A stretch of 64,000 nucleotides of DNA from MAG-121220-bin8 sp965655865 (GTDB taxonomy: Bacteria > Bacteroidota > Bacteroidia > Flavobacteriales > Flavobacteriaceae): the NCBI GenBank assembly GCA_965655865.1, contig CBFHJJ010000001.1, forward strand, positions 62,001-126,000, read 5' to 3'. The notes beneath the pieces are model-generated. The model saw nothing but the letters and a program-made list of their open reading frames with translations. It made no database searches and was not told the DNA's origin. Below are positions 25,731 through 34,566 of the stretch, one piece after another (positions within the stretch are counted from its first letter, which is position 1; each line of letters begins with the position of its first letter). Made by a program: the position numbers and the translations under genes.

Positions 25731-26564
25731 ATGAGTACAATCGACGCGATACTGAATCAGTATCAAAAGAACAACAATCCATCCGCAGGCGGAAACAGAA
25801 TCTCAAGTGAAGAAAGACTAAAAAGATACTTCACAACCATCTTACCGAAAGGAACGAGAAATGGTGAAAAAAGACTTCGTATTCTACCAGCCACTGATGG
25901 AGGGTCACCATTTGTAGAAGTAAAATTCCACGAACTCCAAGTTAATGATAACTGGATGAAAATATATGACCCAGCACAAGTAGGTGAGAAATCACCATTA
26001 AACGAAGTAAGAGATAGTTTACTTGCAACAGGAATTGAGGAAGACAAAAAAACCGCAAGAACCTATAATGCAAGAAAATTCTACATCGTTAAAGTTATCG
26101 ATAGAGATAACGAAGAAGACGGACCTAAATTTTGGAGGTTCAAACATAACTACAAACAAGAAGGACCTTTAGATAAGATCTTTCCAATCTTCAAGAACAA
26201 AGGTGACATTACTCACCCAACTGAAGGTAGAGATTTAATCTTGTCACTTTCTTTAAACAAAGCACCTAATGGTCGTGAGTACACAACGATTAGTTCTGTA
26301 ATGTATGAAGATGTTGGACCTTTATCGACAGATCCTGAACAGGCGAACGCATGGGCAAACGACACACAAACGTGGGAGGATGTTTATTCTAAAAAACCTA
26401 TTGAGTATTTGGAATTGGTTGCATTGGGTGAAACACCAAGATGGGACAATGACCAAAAGAAGTTTGTAGGAACCAATGAACCAACAACTGTTGAATTTTC
26501 AAATCCGACACCTGTTGTAGATCCACAAAGTAAAGAAACCAAATCGGATGATTTACCATTTTAA
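25731..26564 (+). CDS. Single-stranded DNA-binding protein, gp32-like
   Basis: A 277-residue protein covering single-stranded DNA during replication and recombination. The order fits gp32: a basic N-terminus (SSEERLKRYFTTILPKG), the OB-fold core with GEKRLRILPATDGGSPFVEV and NARKFYIVKVIDRDNEEDGP, and an acidic tail ending DDLPF, the partner-binding tip. The protein contains no cysteine, so it cannot hold the His-Cys3 zinc site of T4 gp32. It is followed by a branched RNA structure and the UvsX-like recombinase, its expected partner. Confidence 0.85.
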   Translation: MSTIDAILNQYQKNNNPSAGGNRISSEERLKRYFTTILPKGTRNGEKRLRILPATDGGSPFVEVKFHELQVNDNWMKIYDPAQVGEKSPLNEVRDSLLATGIEEDKKTARTYNARKFYIVKVIDRDNEEDGPKFWRFKHNYKQEGPLDKIFPIFKNKGDITHPTEGRDLILSLSLNKAPNGREYTTISSVMYEDVGPLSTDPEQANAWANDTQTWEDVYSKKPIEYLELVALGETPRWDNDQKKFVGTNEPTTVEFSNPTPVVDPQSKETKSDDLPF

Positions 26565-26577
26565 CTAAATAACCTAT

Positions 26578-26661
26578 GGGTCCCCACCTCAAAAAAAGTT
26601 TGATGGAAACATCTGGTGGAGCAAGAAACCGACCATTTGTCGGCCCCGAGAGTGGGGACCC
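26578..26661 (+). ncRNA. Branched structured RNA element between SSB and UvsX genes
   Basis: A 10-bp perfect outer stem, GGGTCCCCAC at 26578-26587 with GTGGGGACCC at 26652-26661, encloses two inner hairpins: GATG-GAAA-CATC at 26602-26613 (a GNRA-type loop) and CCGAC-CATTT-GTCGG at 26629-26643. A-rich single strands join them, and GGTGG at 26615 could compete with the outer strand by pairing with CCACC. The element ends 15 bases before the UvsX ATG and is followed by CTTTTATATT. It could be a terminator, an autoregulatory site or a riboswitch-like leader; I do not recognise a known class. Confidence 0.65.
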
Positions 26662-26676
26662 TTTTATATTACAAAT

Positions 26677-27675
26677 ATGGCAATAAAGAAAAAAGATTTC
26701 AAAAGTATCAAAGCGAAGTTTTCTAAACAGGCTAAATTTAAGTCTGATAGATTTTTTGATTTAGGTGATGCTTTTTTAGATGCTACGGGTTTACCAGGAC
26801 CGGCAATGGGACATATTAATATGATGTTAGGTCATTCTGATACGGGTAAAACAACGGCACTTGTAAAAACAGCGGTAGACGCACAAAAGAAAGGTGTATT
26901 ACCTGTTTTTGTTATTACAGAACAAAAGTGGGATTTTCCACATGCTAAAATGATGGGTCTCGAAGTTGAGGAGTTAGTTGATGAGGAAACAGGAGAAATT
27001 GAATATGATGGATTCTTCCTTTTTAATAATGAGTTCCAATACATAGAACAAATTACTGATTACATAAACGAATTAATAGACGCTCAGAAGAAAGGTGAAT
27101 TGGAATATGATTTACTATTCTTGTGGGATTCGGTTGGTTCAGTACCATGTAAAATGACTTTTGATGGTAAAGGTGGTAAACAACACAACGCATCAACGTT
27201 AGCTGATAAAATCGGAATGGGTTTAAATCAGAGAATTTCGGGTTCAAGAAGAGTGGATTCAGAATTTACAAATACACTTGTTATTGTAAATCAACCATGG
27301 GTAGAACTACCTGACAATCCATTTAGTCAACCAAAGATTAAGGCGAAGGGTGGAGAATCAATATGGTTAAACTCTACACTTGTATTTAGATTTGGTAATC
27401 AGAAGAATGCGGGTACTAACCCAATTGCGGCAGTTAAAGATAAGAGAAAAGTGAGATTTGCTACAAGATCTAAAATCTCAATCATGAAAAATCATGTAAA
27501 TGGACTTGGGTATGAAGATGGTAGAATTATACTAACATCACACGGGTTCTTATCAGGTAAAGACGCAACTGAAGAGAAAAAGTCGTTAGAGGCTTACAAA
27601 TTAGAACACGCCGCTTTATGGAAAGAAAAACTCGGTATTGAGGGTGAATTTGATTTAAAAGAAGAAAAAGAATAG
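26677..27675 (+). CDS. uvsX: RecA/UvsX-like recombinase
   Basis: A 332-residue strand-exchange ATPase. Walker A is GHSDTGKTT (near residue 50), Walker B LLFLWDSVGS, and the polymerisation and DNA-binding segments follow, including NTLVIVNQPWV and KAKGGESIWLNSTLVFRFG. The length is close to T4 UvsX (391) but shorter. The C-terminus is acidic (EFDLKEEKE). It lies between the SSB and FEN genes in a compact replication and recombination cluster. Confidence 0.9.
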   Translation: MAIKKKDFKSIKAKFSKQAKFKSDRFFDLGDAFLDATGLPGPAMGHINMMLGHSDTGKTTALVKTAVDAQKKGVLPVFVITEQKWDFPHAKMMGLEVEELVDEETGEIEYDGFFLFNNEFQYIEQITDYINELIDAQKKGELEYDLLFLWDSVGSVPCKMTFDGKGGKQHNASTLADKIGMGLNQRISGSRRVDSEFTNTLVIVNQPWVELPDNPFSQPKIKAKGGESIWLNSTLVFRFGNQKNAGTNPIAAVKDKRKVRFATRSKISIMKNHVNGLGYEDGRIILTSHGFLSGKDATEEKKSLEAYKLEHAALWKEKLGIEGEFDLKEEKE

Positions 27676-27702
27676 ATTGTTGAACCTTATAACAGGTGAT
27701 AA

Positions 27703-28719
27703 ATGTCAGTATTATTAGTAGACGGAGATAACTTACTTACGATTGGATTTTATGGAGTAAAAAATTACTTCTATAAAGGAGAACACATCGGTGGGTTATA
27801 TCATTTTATCAACACATTAAGAAAATCGTTTGAGTTATATAAACTCGATAAGATAGTTGTTTTTTGGGATGGTGAAGATGGTGCGGCTACTCGTAAAAAG
27901 ATGTACTCACGTTATAAGGAAAACCGAAGACAAAGAATTCGTTCCGACAAGGAAAAAGAATCCTACACAAAACAGAGAAGAAGAATCCAACAATACCTTG
28001 AAGAACTTTATGTTAGACAAGGTGAGTTTGATTTTTGTGAAGCGGATGACTGTATTGCAGAATACGCACAAAATAGTGAAGAGAATACAATCATCTATTC
28101 CTCTGATGGGGATTTGGCTCAGTTAGTGTCTGACACCACAAGGGTATATAACCCATCTCACAGGAAACTTTATAGTCAAAATGATATAATTCAATACGAA
28201 CATCAAGAACTACACATACAGAACGTTAAAATCGTTAAGATGGTATGTGGTGATCGATCTGATAATATTACAGGTATCTATAATTTAGGAATAAAGAAAA
28301 TATTAAAACTATTCCCTGAGTTGAAGACAAAACCAGTGACTTTAAAAGAAATTATTGAACGTTCAAATCAGTTATTTGAGGAAGATAAGAATAATAAAAC
28401 AATAAAAAACCTTTTAACAGGGGTTACCAAATATGGTATTTACGGTGAGGAGTTTTTTAACCTCAACGAAAGTATCGTTAGTTTAGACCAACCGTTTCTC
28501 ACGGCAGACGCTCGAGAAACAATCACCGACCTTATCCATGAAAATTTGGATCCCGAAGGAAGATCCTACAAGAACACGATGAAGATGATGATGGAAGATG
28601 GTATGTTCACCGTTCTCCCTAAATCAGATGATGCGTGGATAAAGTTCCTCAACCCTTTTTTACGACTAACTCGTAAAGAAAAAAATAAAAGAATTATAAA
28701 ATTTAAAAATCATGACTAA
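27703..28719 (+). CDS. 5'-3' exonuclease / RNase H, FEN-like
   Basis: A 338-residue FEN-family nuclease that removes RNA primers and flaps. The metal-binding acids are all visible: VDGDN near the N-terminus, VVFWDGEDG, FCEADDCIAEYA, YSSDGDLAQLV and CGDRSDNITGI, which leads into the helix-hairpin-helix. It resembles T4 RNase H (rnh) in length and place beside replication genes. Its last 8 bases overlap the following gene. Confidence 0.88.
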   Translation: MSVLLVDGDNLLTIGFYGVKNYFYKGEHIGGLYHFINTLRKSFELYKLDKIVVFWDGEDGAATRKKMYSRYKENRRQRIRSDKEKESYTKQRRRIQQYLEELYVRQGEFDFCEADDCIAEYAQNSEENTIIYSSDGDLAQLVSDTTRVYNPSHRKLYSQNDIIQYEHQELHIQNVKIVKMVCGDRSDNITGIYNLGIKKILKLFPELKTKPVTLKEIIERSNQLFEEDKNNKTIKNLLTGVTKYGIYGEEFFNLNESIVSLDQPFLTADARETITDLIHENLDPEGRSYKNTMKMMMEDGMFTVLPKSDDAWIKFLNPFLRLTRKEKNKRIIKFKNHD

Positions 28720-29161
28720 TAACGAATCAACTAAAGTAGAATTTTTATTATCCCTAAGTGGTAATATAATTTGTCAAAGATTCTTCAATGTGAAGGATTT
28801 TAATCATAAAGCGAAAAGATCTTTAGATATTAGCGCAGATGTTTCAAATATTTGTGAAGAAATTTCAAACGATTTGAAAGAAAAAACATTGGATTTTCTT
28901 AGTAGTAATCAAAACTATTTTCCCGTTTTGGACTCTGGTAACACATCTGAAGCAGAAGAAGAAGAGTACTTTTTACTTGAACTTAAGTTAAATGACGCAG
29001 TATTTATTCAAAGGATATTCGCTGCACATGTCTTTCCACCTAAGGTAAGATACTCGGTAGACATTAGACCAAAACTCAGAAGAATTTTAAACGATTTATC
29101 TGAGACCTTATCATACGATGATGTGACCACAAATTACATGTCATATGACTTAACAAAGTAG
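28712..29161 (+). CDS. Unknown protein with internal duplication
   Basis: A 149-residue protein of unknown function that overlaps the end of the nuclease gene by 8 bases, so it is probably coupled to it. The two halves resemble each other: FLLSLSGNIICQRFFNV with SLDISADVSNICEEISNDL in the first, and FLLELKLNDAVFIQRIF with SVDIRPKLRRILNDLSE in the second. This suggests a tandem domain of about 55 residues. The operon suggests a replication or repair accessory. Confidence 0.75.
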   Translation: MTNNESTKVEFLLSLSGNIICQRFFNVKDFNHKAKRSLDISADVSNICEEISNDLKEKTLDFLSSNQNYFPVLDSGNTSEAEEEEYFLLELKLNDAVFIQRIFAAHVFPPKVRYSVDIRPKLRRILNDLSETLSYDDVTTNYMSYDLTK

Positions 29162-29189
29162 AATAATAATATAAAAATTTGAGATAATC

Positions 29190-30578
29190 ATGCAAGAAAA
29201 GAATTTCGGTGAGTTGGGTAATCAGTTCCAACAAACGTTAATAAAATCAATAATCGAAGACAAAAAATACGGGGAACAAATCCTCGAAGTTTTAGACAGT
29301 AAGTATTTTGATAATATCACTTTTAAGTACATTGTACAAAATGTAAAAGAGTTATTTAATACTTACAATTCGAGAGTACCTGACTATGAAACAGTCAGAC
29401 AAAAGATTACCGAAAGTTCACTTGCAAACCCTAAAACAAGTAAGATTCACATTGATACGTTAGATGCAATTGAAAATTTAGAAGATCCTGTACATACACC
29501 TTCGTTTGTAAAGGACACGGCACTAAATTTCTGTAAACAACAGAGTTTAAAAAAGACTTTGAAAGACGTTGATAAATTAATACATGGTGGTGATTTTCAA
29601 TCCTACGATAAGATTGAAGAAATGATTGCTGAAGCACTTCAAGTGGGTGTTTCGGACGATGTTGTTGTGGATATCTTAGATAATATTTCTGACGCATTGG
29701 AGAATGATATGAGGACTCCAATTCCAACAGGTATCAATGGTTTAGATAATTTACTTGATGGTGGATTATCACACGGTGAATTAGGTATGGTATTAGCACC
29801 AACAGGAACGGGAAAAACAACAATACTAACTAAGTTTGCAAATACCGCAGTTAATCAGGGTAAAAATGTGATTCAGTTTTTCTTTGAAGATAGTAATGCA
29901 CAAATCCAAAGAAAACATTTTACTGTGTGGTCAGGAATTGAAGCAAAAGAACAAAGTCAAAATAAAGACTATGTCCAACAAAAGATTGAAGAGGCAACAA
30001 GTAGGGAAGGTTTTGGTAGTCTTAAGTTAGTTAGATTACCTAATGGAACTTCAACGACGGGTGACATTAAAAGGATTATTAGAAAAGTATCTGCACAAGG
30101 ACAAAAACCCGACTTAGTACTTATCGATTATATTGACTGTCTTACTTCTGATAAGTCAATAAATGGTGAAGAGTGGAAAGGTGAGGGTGCAATTATTAGG
30201 TCTATAGAATCTATGTGTCATGAAATGAATATCGGTGTTTGGACCGCAGCTCAAGGTAACAGACAATCAAGTACTGTGGATGTACCAGGTGTTGACCATT
30301 TCGGTGGTTCTATTAAAAAGGCACAATCATCACACATCATTTTATCTATATCAAGATCAAATGAACAAAAAGAAAACAAAACCGCTAACGTGACTTTAGT
30401 TAAATCACGAATTGGTCAAGATGGTATTACCTTCAGTGACTGTAAGTTTGATAATGCAATGATGGACATCGTTCTTGAGGAACAGATGACTATGTTAGGA
30501 TTTGAACAAAATAAAGTTCAGAGAAATACTGAGAGAGCGGCTCAATTGTACAAACAATCTCAAGGAATAAAGCAATAA
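29190..30578 (+). CDS. Replicative DNA helicase, DnaB/gp41-like
   Basis: A 462-residue hexameric helicase. The N-terminal helical domain covers about residues 1-110, and the RecA-like core begins near residue 175 with TPIPTGINGLDNLLDGGLSH. Walker A is APTGTGKTT and Walker B LVLIDYIDCL; then AAQGNRQSS and GGSIKKAQSSHIILSISRS follow, with the arginine near the end of the core. It unwinds DNA ahead of the polymerase. The primase partner is outside the window. Confidence 0.9.
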   Translation: MQEKNFGELGNQFQQTLIKSIIEDKKYGEQILEVLDSKYFDNITFKYIVQNVKELFNTYNSRVPDYETVRQKITESSLANPKTSKIHIDTLDAIENLEDPVHTPSFVKDTALNFCKQQSLKKTLKDVDKLIHGGDFQSYDKIEEMIAEALQVGVSDDVVVDILDNISDALENDMRTPIPTGINGLDNLLDGGLSHGELGMVLAPTGTGKTTILTKFANTAVNQGKNVIQFFFEDSNAQIQRKHFTVWSGIEAKEQSQNKDYVQQKIEEATSREGFGSLKLVRLPNGTSTTGDIKRIIRKVSAQGQKPDLVLIDYIDCLTSDKSINGEEWKGEGAIIRSIESMCHEMNIGVWTAAQGNRQSSTVDVPGVDHFGGSIKKAQSSHIILSISRSNEQKENKTANVTLVKSRIGQDGITFSDCKFDNAMMDIVLEEQMTMLGFEQNKVQRNTERAAQLYKQSQGIKQ

Positions 30579-30593
30579 TTAAATTAAAATAAG

Positions 30594-31568
30594 ATGACAG
30601 AAAAAATTTTACAAGAAAACGCAGGACGATTTGTCCTTTTTCCAATAACACATAATGATATTTGGAAGTACTATAAACAACAAGAAGCAAGTTTTTGGAC
30701 TGCTGAGGAAATTGACTTACAACAAGATGTAAGTGATTGGGCCAATAAATTAAATGATGATGAAAGACATTTTGTAAAACACGTATTGGCGTTTTTTGCG
30801 GCGTCTGACGGTATCGTTAATGAAAATCTCGCGGAGAACTTCATTAATGATGTACAATACACTGAAGCAAAATTCTTCTATGGTTTTCAAATTGCAATGG
30901 AGAATATTCACTCAGAGACTTATTCACTATTAATTGATTCATTAATTAAAGACACGGTAGAACAAGATAGATTGTTCAACGCAATTGAAACTATCCCCGC
31001 AATTCAAAAGAAGGCGGAATGGGCACTTCAATGGATTGAATCTGACTCATTTGCAGAGAGACTTATTGCATTTGCAGCGGTAGAAGGTATATTCTTCTCA
31101 GGATCATTCTGTTCTATATTTTGGTTAAAGAAACGTGGTTTAATGCCAGGTCTAACATTCTCTAATGAATTAATTTCAAGAGATGAAGGATTACACTGTG
31201 ATTTTGCGTGTCATTTGTATAACAACCATATTGAAAACAAACTACCTGAAGGAAGAATTGAAGAAATAATCTTATCGGCTTTAGAGATTGAAAAAGAATT
31301 TATACTTGAGGCTTTACCAGTGAGATTAATTGGTATGAATGCAGACTTGATGGAACAATATTTAGAATTCGTTACCGACAGATTATTAGATTCATTGGGT
31401 ATTGAAAAGAAGTTTAATACTGAGAATCCATTTGATTTTATGCAAAATATTGCATTACAAGGAAAAACTAATTTCTTTGAGAAGAGAGTTGCTGAATATC
31501 AAAAAGCGGGTGTTAATACCGACGAAGGTGAGGATTTAGACTCTGCATTTGGTGAAATGGATTTTTAA
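30594..31568 (+). CDS. nrdB: Ribonucleotide reductase class Ia, small subunit
   Basis: A 324-residue radical-generating subunit. Metal ligands and the tyrosyl radical site are in MENIHSETYSLLID (Glu, His and Tyr in the E-x2-H-x3-Y spacing of class Ia) and the second Glu-x2-His is DEGLHCDFACHLY; an EGIFFSGSF segment supplies another ligand. The C-terminus ends DSAFGEMDF, the flexible tail that docks to the large subunit. It is followed 12 bases later by the large subunit gene. Confidence 0.95.
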   Translation: MTEKILQENAGRFVLFPITHNDIWKYYKQQEASFWTAEEIDLQQDVSDWANKLNDDERHFVKHVLAFFAASDGIVNENLAENFINDVQYTEAKFFYGFQIAMENIHSETYSLLIDSLIKDTVEQDRLFNAIETIPAIQKKAEWALQWIESDSFAERLIAFAAVEGIFFSGSFCSIFWLKKRGLMPGLTFSNELISRDEGLHCDFACHLYNNHIENKLPEGRIEEIILSALEIEKEFILEALPVRLIGMNADLMEQYLEFVTDRLLDSLGIEKKFNTENPFDFMQNIALQGKTNFFEKRVAEYQKAGVNTDEGEDLDSAFGEMDF

Positions 31569-31580
31569 AATATATAAGAT

Positions 31581-34025
31581 ATGAAAGTAAAAAAAAGAGA
31601 TGGTTCCTTAGAGGAAATGAGATATGATAAGATCACAAGAAGAATTTCCTCGTTGTGTTCTGATTTAAATTTAGATTATGTTGACCCAACATATATTACC
31701 TTAAAAGTTACACAAGGTATATATGATGGTATTTCTTCAACTGAATTAGATACGTTGGCGGCTGAGACTGCTGCGTCAATGACCACTACACACCCTGACT
31801 ACGCAAAGTTAGCGGGACGTTTAGCGGTGACTAACTTACACAAAACAACACCAAAGAAATTCTCACAATCTATTAAGGAATTGTATTCATTCATAGAACC
31901 GAGAACAGGACAAGAATCTTCTTTGATATCTGATGAACTTTTTGATTTCGTTAAGAAGAACAGAGCGGTTATTGATGGTGCGATTGTACAGGAAAGAGAT
32001 TTTGATTTTGATTACTTTGGGTTTAAAACTTTAGAGAGATCTTACTTACTCAAGATTGGTGAACGTATAGTCGAGAGACCACAATATATGTATATGAGAG
32101 TGGCAATGGGTATATGTGATGGTGATATTGAAATGGGGTTAAGAATCTATGATGATTTATCACAACACTTTTACACTCACGCAACACCAACATTATTTAA
32201 TGCTGGTACTCGTAGACCACAAATGTCTTCATGTTTCCTAATTGGAAACAAAGGTGATGATATTAATGGTTTATTTGACACGATTCAAGACGTTGCGAAC
32301 ATATCTAAGTGGGCTGGTGGTATTGGACTACATGTTCACGATGTAAGAGCAAAGGGTTCTTATATTAAAGGAACTGGTGGTGAATCTGATGGTTTGTTAC
32401 CTATGATGAAAACGTACAATGAGGTTGCTCGATGGATTAATCAAGGTGGTAAAAGAAAAGGTTCTTTTGCTGTGTACCTTGAACCATGGCACGCCGATGT
32501 TTTTGAATTCATTGACCTAAGAAAGAATCACGGTAAAGAAGAAATGAGAGCGAGAGATTTATTCCTTGCAATGTGGACCCCTGATTTATTTATGCAAAGA
32601 GTACAAGAGGATGGTGATTGGACACTATTTTCACCTGATGAAGCACCTGGACTCTCTGATGTTTATGATTCACCCGATAACAAAAACTTTACTGAATTGT
32701 ATGAAAAATATGAAAGTGAAGGAAAAGGTCGTAGAGTTTTAAAGGCGAGAAAATTAATGGATGCTATCTTGACCGCTCAGATCGAGACAGGAACACCATA
32801 TATGTTATATAAAGATGCCGCTAACTATAAATCAAATCAACAAAACTTAGGGACAATTAAGTCTTCTAACCTTTGTACTGAGATTATCGAATATTCATCA
32901 CCTGAAGAACAGGCGGTGTGTAACTTAGCATCTATTGCATTACCAAAGTATATTATTGACGGTGAATTTAGTCATGAATTATTATATGAGTATGTTTATC
33001 AAGTAGTTAAAAACTTAAACAATGTAATTAATTTAAATTTCTATCCAACAAAAGAAACAAAAAAATCTAACTTCCGTCACAGACCTGTAGGTCTTGGTGT
33101 TCAAGGATTGGCAGATGTCTTTTGTATTTTAAAAATACCTTTTGAGTCAGAAGAAGGGGATACTCTTCAGACTGATATTTTCGAGACGTTATATTTTGCG
33201 GCAATGACATCATCTAAAGATCTTGCTGAAAAACATGGACCATATGAAACAATTAGTGAATCACCGATTGAGAAAGGTATTTTCCAATATCAAATGTGGG
33301 GATTAAAAGATGAAGATCTATCTGGTAGATGGGACTGGTCATCACTTAGAAAAGAAGTGATTAAGTTCGGTGTTAGAAATTCCCTATTAGTTGCACCGAT
33401 GCCAACCGCGTCTACCGCACAGATCCTTAATAATAACGAAGCATTTGAACCATTCACAACGAACCTATATTCGAGAAGAACGTTGGGTGGTGAATTTATT
33501 GTAATAAATAAACACTTGGTTAATGAACTTATGTCTGTCGGTTTATGGGGTGATGAGATTAAAGATAAATTAATTATGGAAAATGGGTCAGTACAAAACA
33601 TACCTGAAATTCCAACAGAAATTAAAGAAGTCTTTAAAACCGTATGGGAAATGTCACAAAAGAGACTTCTGAATATGGCGGCTAATAGATCGGTATTTAT
33701 TGACCAATCACAATCACTAAATCTTTTTATCAGTAATGCTACTAAAGCAAAACTATTGGCGGCACACCTACATGGGTGGAAGTTAGGTTTAAAAACAGGT
33801 ATGTATTACTTAAGAACAAGATCGGCGGTTGACCCACTTAAAGGTTTAGGTGTGAATACATCTAAAAAGAAAACACCTGAGGTTGAACCACAAAAAGAAG
33901 TGGTAGAAAACCCAATACCAACATCTAATTCACTTTTAAGTGAAAATAAAGAGTTAAAAATGGTAACTAATCAGGATATTAGACCTGACGATTCACCATT
34001 TGATTGTGAAGGATGTGGTTCTTAG
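31581..34025 (+). CDS. nrdA: Ribonucleotide reductase class Ia, large subunit
   Basis: An 814-residue catalytic subunit reducing ribonucleotides to supply phage DNA synthesis. The N-terminus is an ATP-cone (VKKRDGSLEEMRYDKITRR), showing allosteric control by ATP/dATP. Active-site segments are SSCFLIGNKGDD, SNLCTEIIEYSSPEEQAVCN and the late PMPTASTAQILNNNEAFEPF. The C-terminus carries the CEGC redox pair (FDCEGCGS). It lies in one unit with NrdB and is closed by a terminator. Confidence 0.95.
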   Translation: MKVKKRDGSLEEMRYDKITRRISSLCSDLNLDYVDPTYITLKVTQGIYDGISSTELDTLAAETAASMTTTHPDYAKLAGRLAVTNLHKTTPKKFSQSIKELYSFIEPRTGQESSLISDELFDFVKKNRAVIDGAIVQERDFDFDYFGFKTLERSYLLKIGERIVERPQYMYMRVAMGICDGDIEMGLRIYDDLSQHFYTHATPTLFNAGTRRPQMSSCFLIGNKGDDINGLFDTIQDVANISKWAGGIGLHVHDVRAKGSYIKGTGGESDGLLPMMKTYNEVARWINQGGKRKGSFAVYLEPWHADVFEFIDLRKNHGKEEMRARDLFLAMWTPDLFMQRVQEDGDWTLFSPDEAPGLSDVYDSPDNKNFTELYEKYESEGKGRRVLKARKLMDAILTAQIETGTPYMLYKDAANYKSNQQNLGTIKSSNLCTEIIEYSSPEEQAVCNLASIALPKYIIDGEFSHELLYEYVYQVVKNLNNVINLNFYPTKETKKSNFRHRPVGLGVQGLADVFCILKIPFESEEGDTLQTDIFETLYFAAMTSSKDLAEKHGPYETISESPIEKGIFQYQMWGLKDEDLSGRWDWSSLRKEVIKFGVRNSLLVAPMPTASTAQILNNNEAFEPFTTNLYSRRTLGGEFIVINKHLVNELMSVGLWGDEIKDKLIMENGSVQNIPEIPTEIKEVFKTVWEMSQKRLLNMAANRSVFIDQSQSLNLFISNATKAKLLAAHLHGWKLGLKTGMYYLRTRSAVDPLKGLGVNTSKKKTPEVEPQKEVVENPIPTSNSLLSENKELKMVTNQDIRPDDSPFDCEGCGS

Positions 34026-34048
34026 AACTAAATTTTACTCTTTTTTTT

Positions 34049-34076
34049 AAAAACCTCCTTAATTGGGGGTTTTTTA
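34049..34076 (+). terminator. Rho-independent terminator after nrdA
   Basis: AAAACCTCC at 34050-34058 pairs with GGGGGTTTT at 34065-34073 with one wobble around TTAATT, followed by T. It separates the nucleotide metabolism genes from the baseplate wedge unit. Confidence 0.88.
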
Positions 34077-34101
34077 TTTAATACCATTTTAGTAATGTTT
34101 A

Positions 34102-34109
34102 TATTTATT
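34102..34109 (+). promoter_or_regulatory. TATTTATT motif, putative late promoter of the gp25 gene
   Basis: ATATTTATT ends 3 bases before the chosen ATG at 34113; an upstream in-frame ATG precedes the motif and is not used for that reason. Confidence 0.5.
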
Positions 34110-34112
34110 AGT

Positions 34113-34565
34113 ATGGCAGTAACCTATGGAATTGACTTTCCTTTTAGAGAAAGTACAACAGGAGATTATTTAAAGTTAACCACTACACCCGAAAAAGAGG
34201 TAAGGGCTAACCTTATACACCTTATTTTGACTAAGAAAGGTAGTAGATATTATTTACCTGAGTTTGGTACAAGAATATATGAATATATATTTGATCAAAA
34301 TGATATGGTTACTTTTAATTTAATAGAAGAAGAAATACGAGAAGGTTGTAAGAAATACTTACCAAACTTAGATATAAATTCAATAAAGGTACAATCTGCA
34401 GAAGATGATACAGATCCAGTAACAACTGTTGATGAAGAAACAGATGATAGGTTATTCAGATTGGGAGACTCATCAACTAAACCGTATACCGCAAAAGTTA
34501 AAATAGACTATACGGTTAATAATGGTGCGTTTAGCTCATCAGATTTTGTTATAATTAATATATAA
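34113..34565 (+). CDS. Baseplate wedge protein, gp25-like
   Basis: A 150-residue wedge subunit with a lysozyme-like fold but no enzyme role in the baseplate. The pattern is standard for gp25: YGIDFPFRESTTGDYLKLT, then EKEVRANLIHLILTKKGSRY and YLPEFGTRIYEYIFDQND. In T4, gp25 initiates sheath polymerisation on the baseplate. The start at 34113 (MAVTYGIDF) is chosen because of the motif. It is one base from the gp6-like gene. Confidence 0.93.
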   Translation: MAVTYGIDFPFRESTTGDYLKLTTTPEKEVRANLIHLILTKKGSRYYLPEFGTRIYEYIFDQNDMVTFNLIEEEIREGCKKYLPNLDINSIKVQSAEDDTDPVTTVDEETDDRLFRLGDSSTKPYTAKVKIDYTVNNGAFSSSDFVIINI

Positions 34566-34566
34566 A

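Noticed and set aside
26578..26661. Hammerhead or other known self-cleaving ribozyme
   Set aside because: GAAA and a three-way shape are present, but the CUGANGA core of the hammerhead is absent, and no other ribozyme core was recognised.
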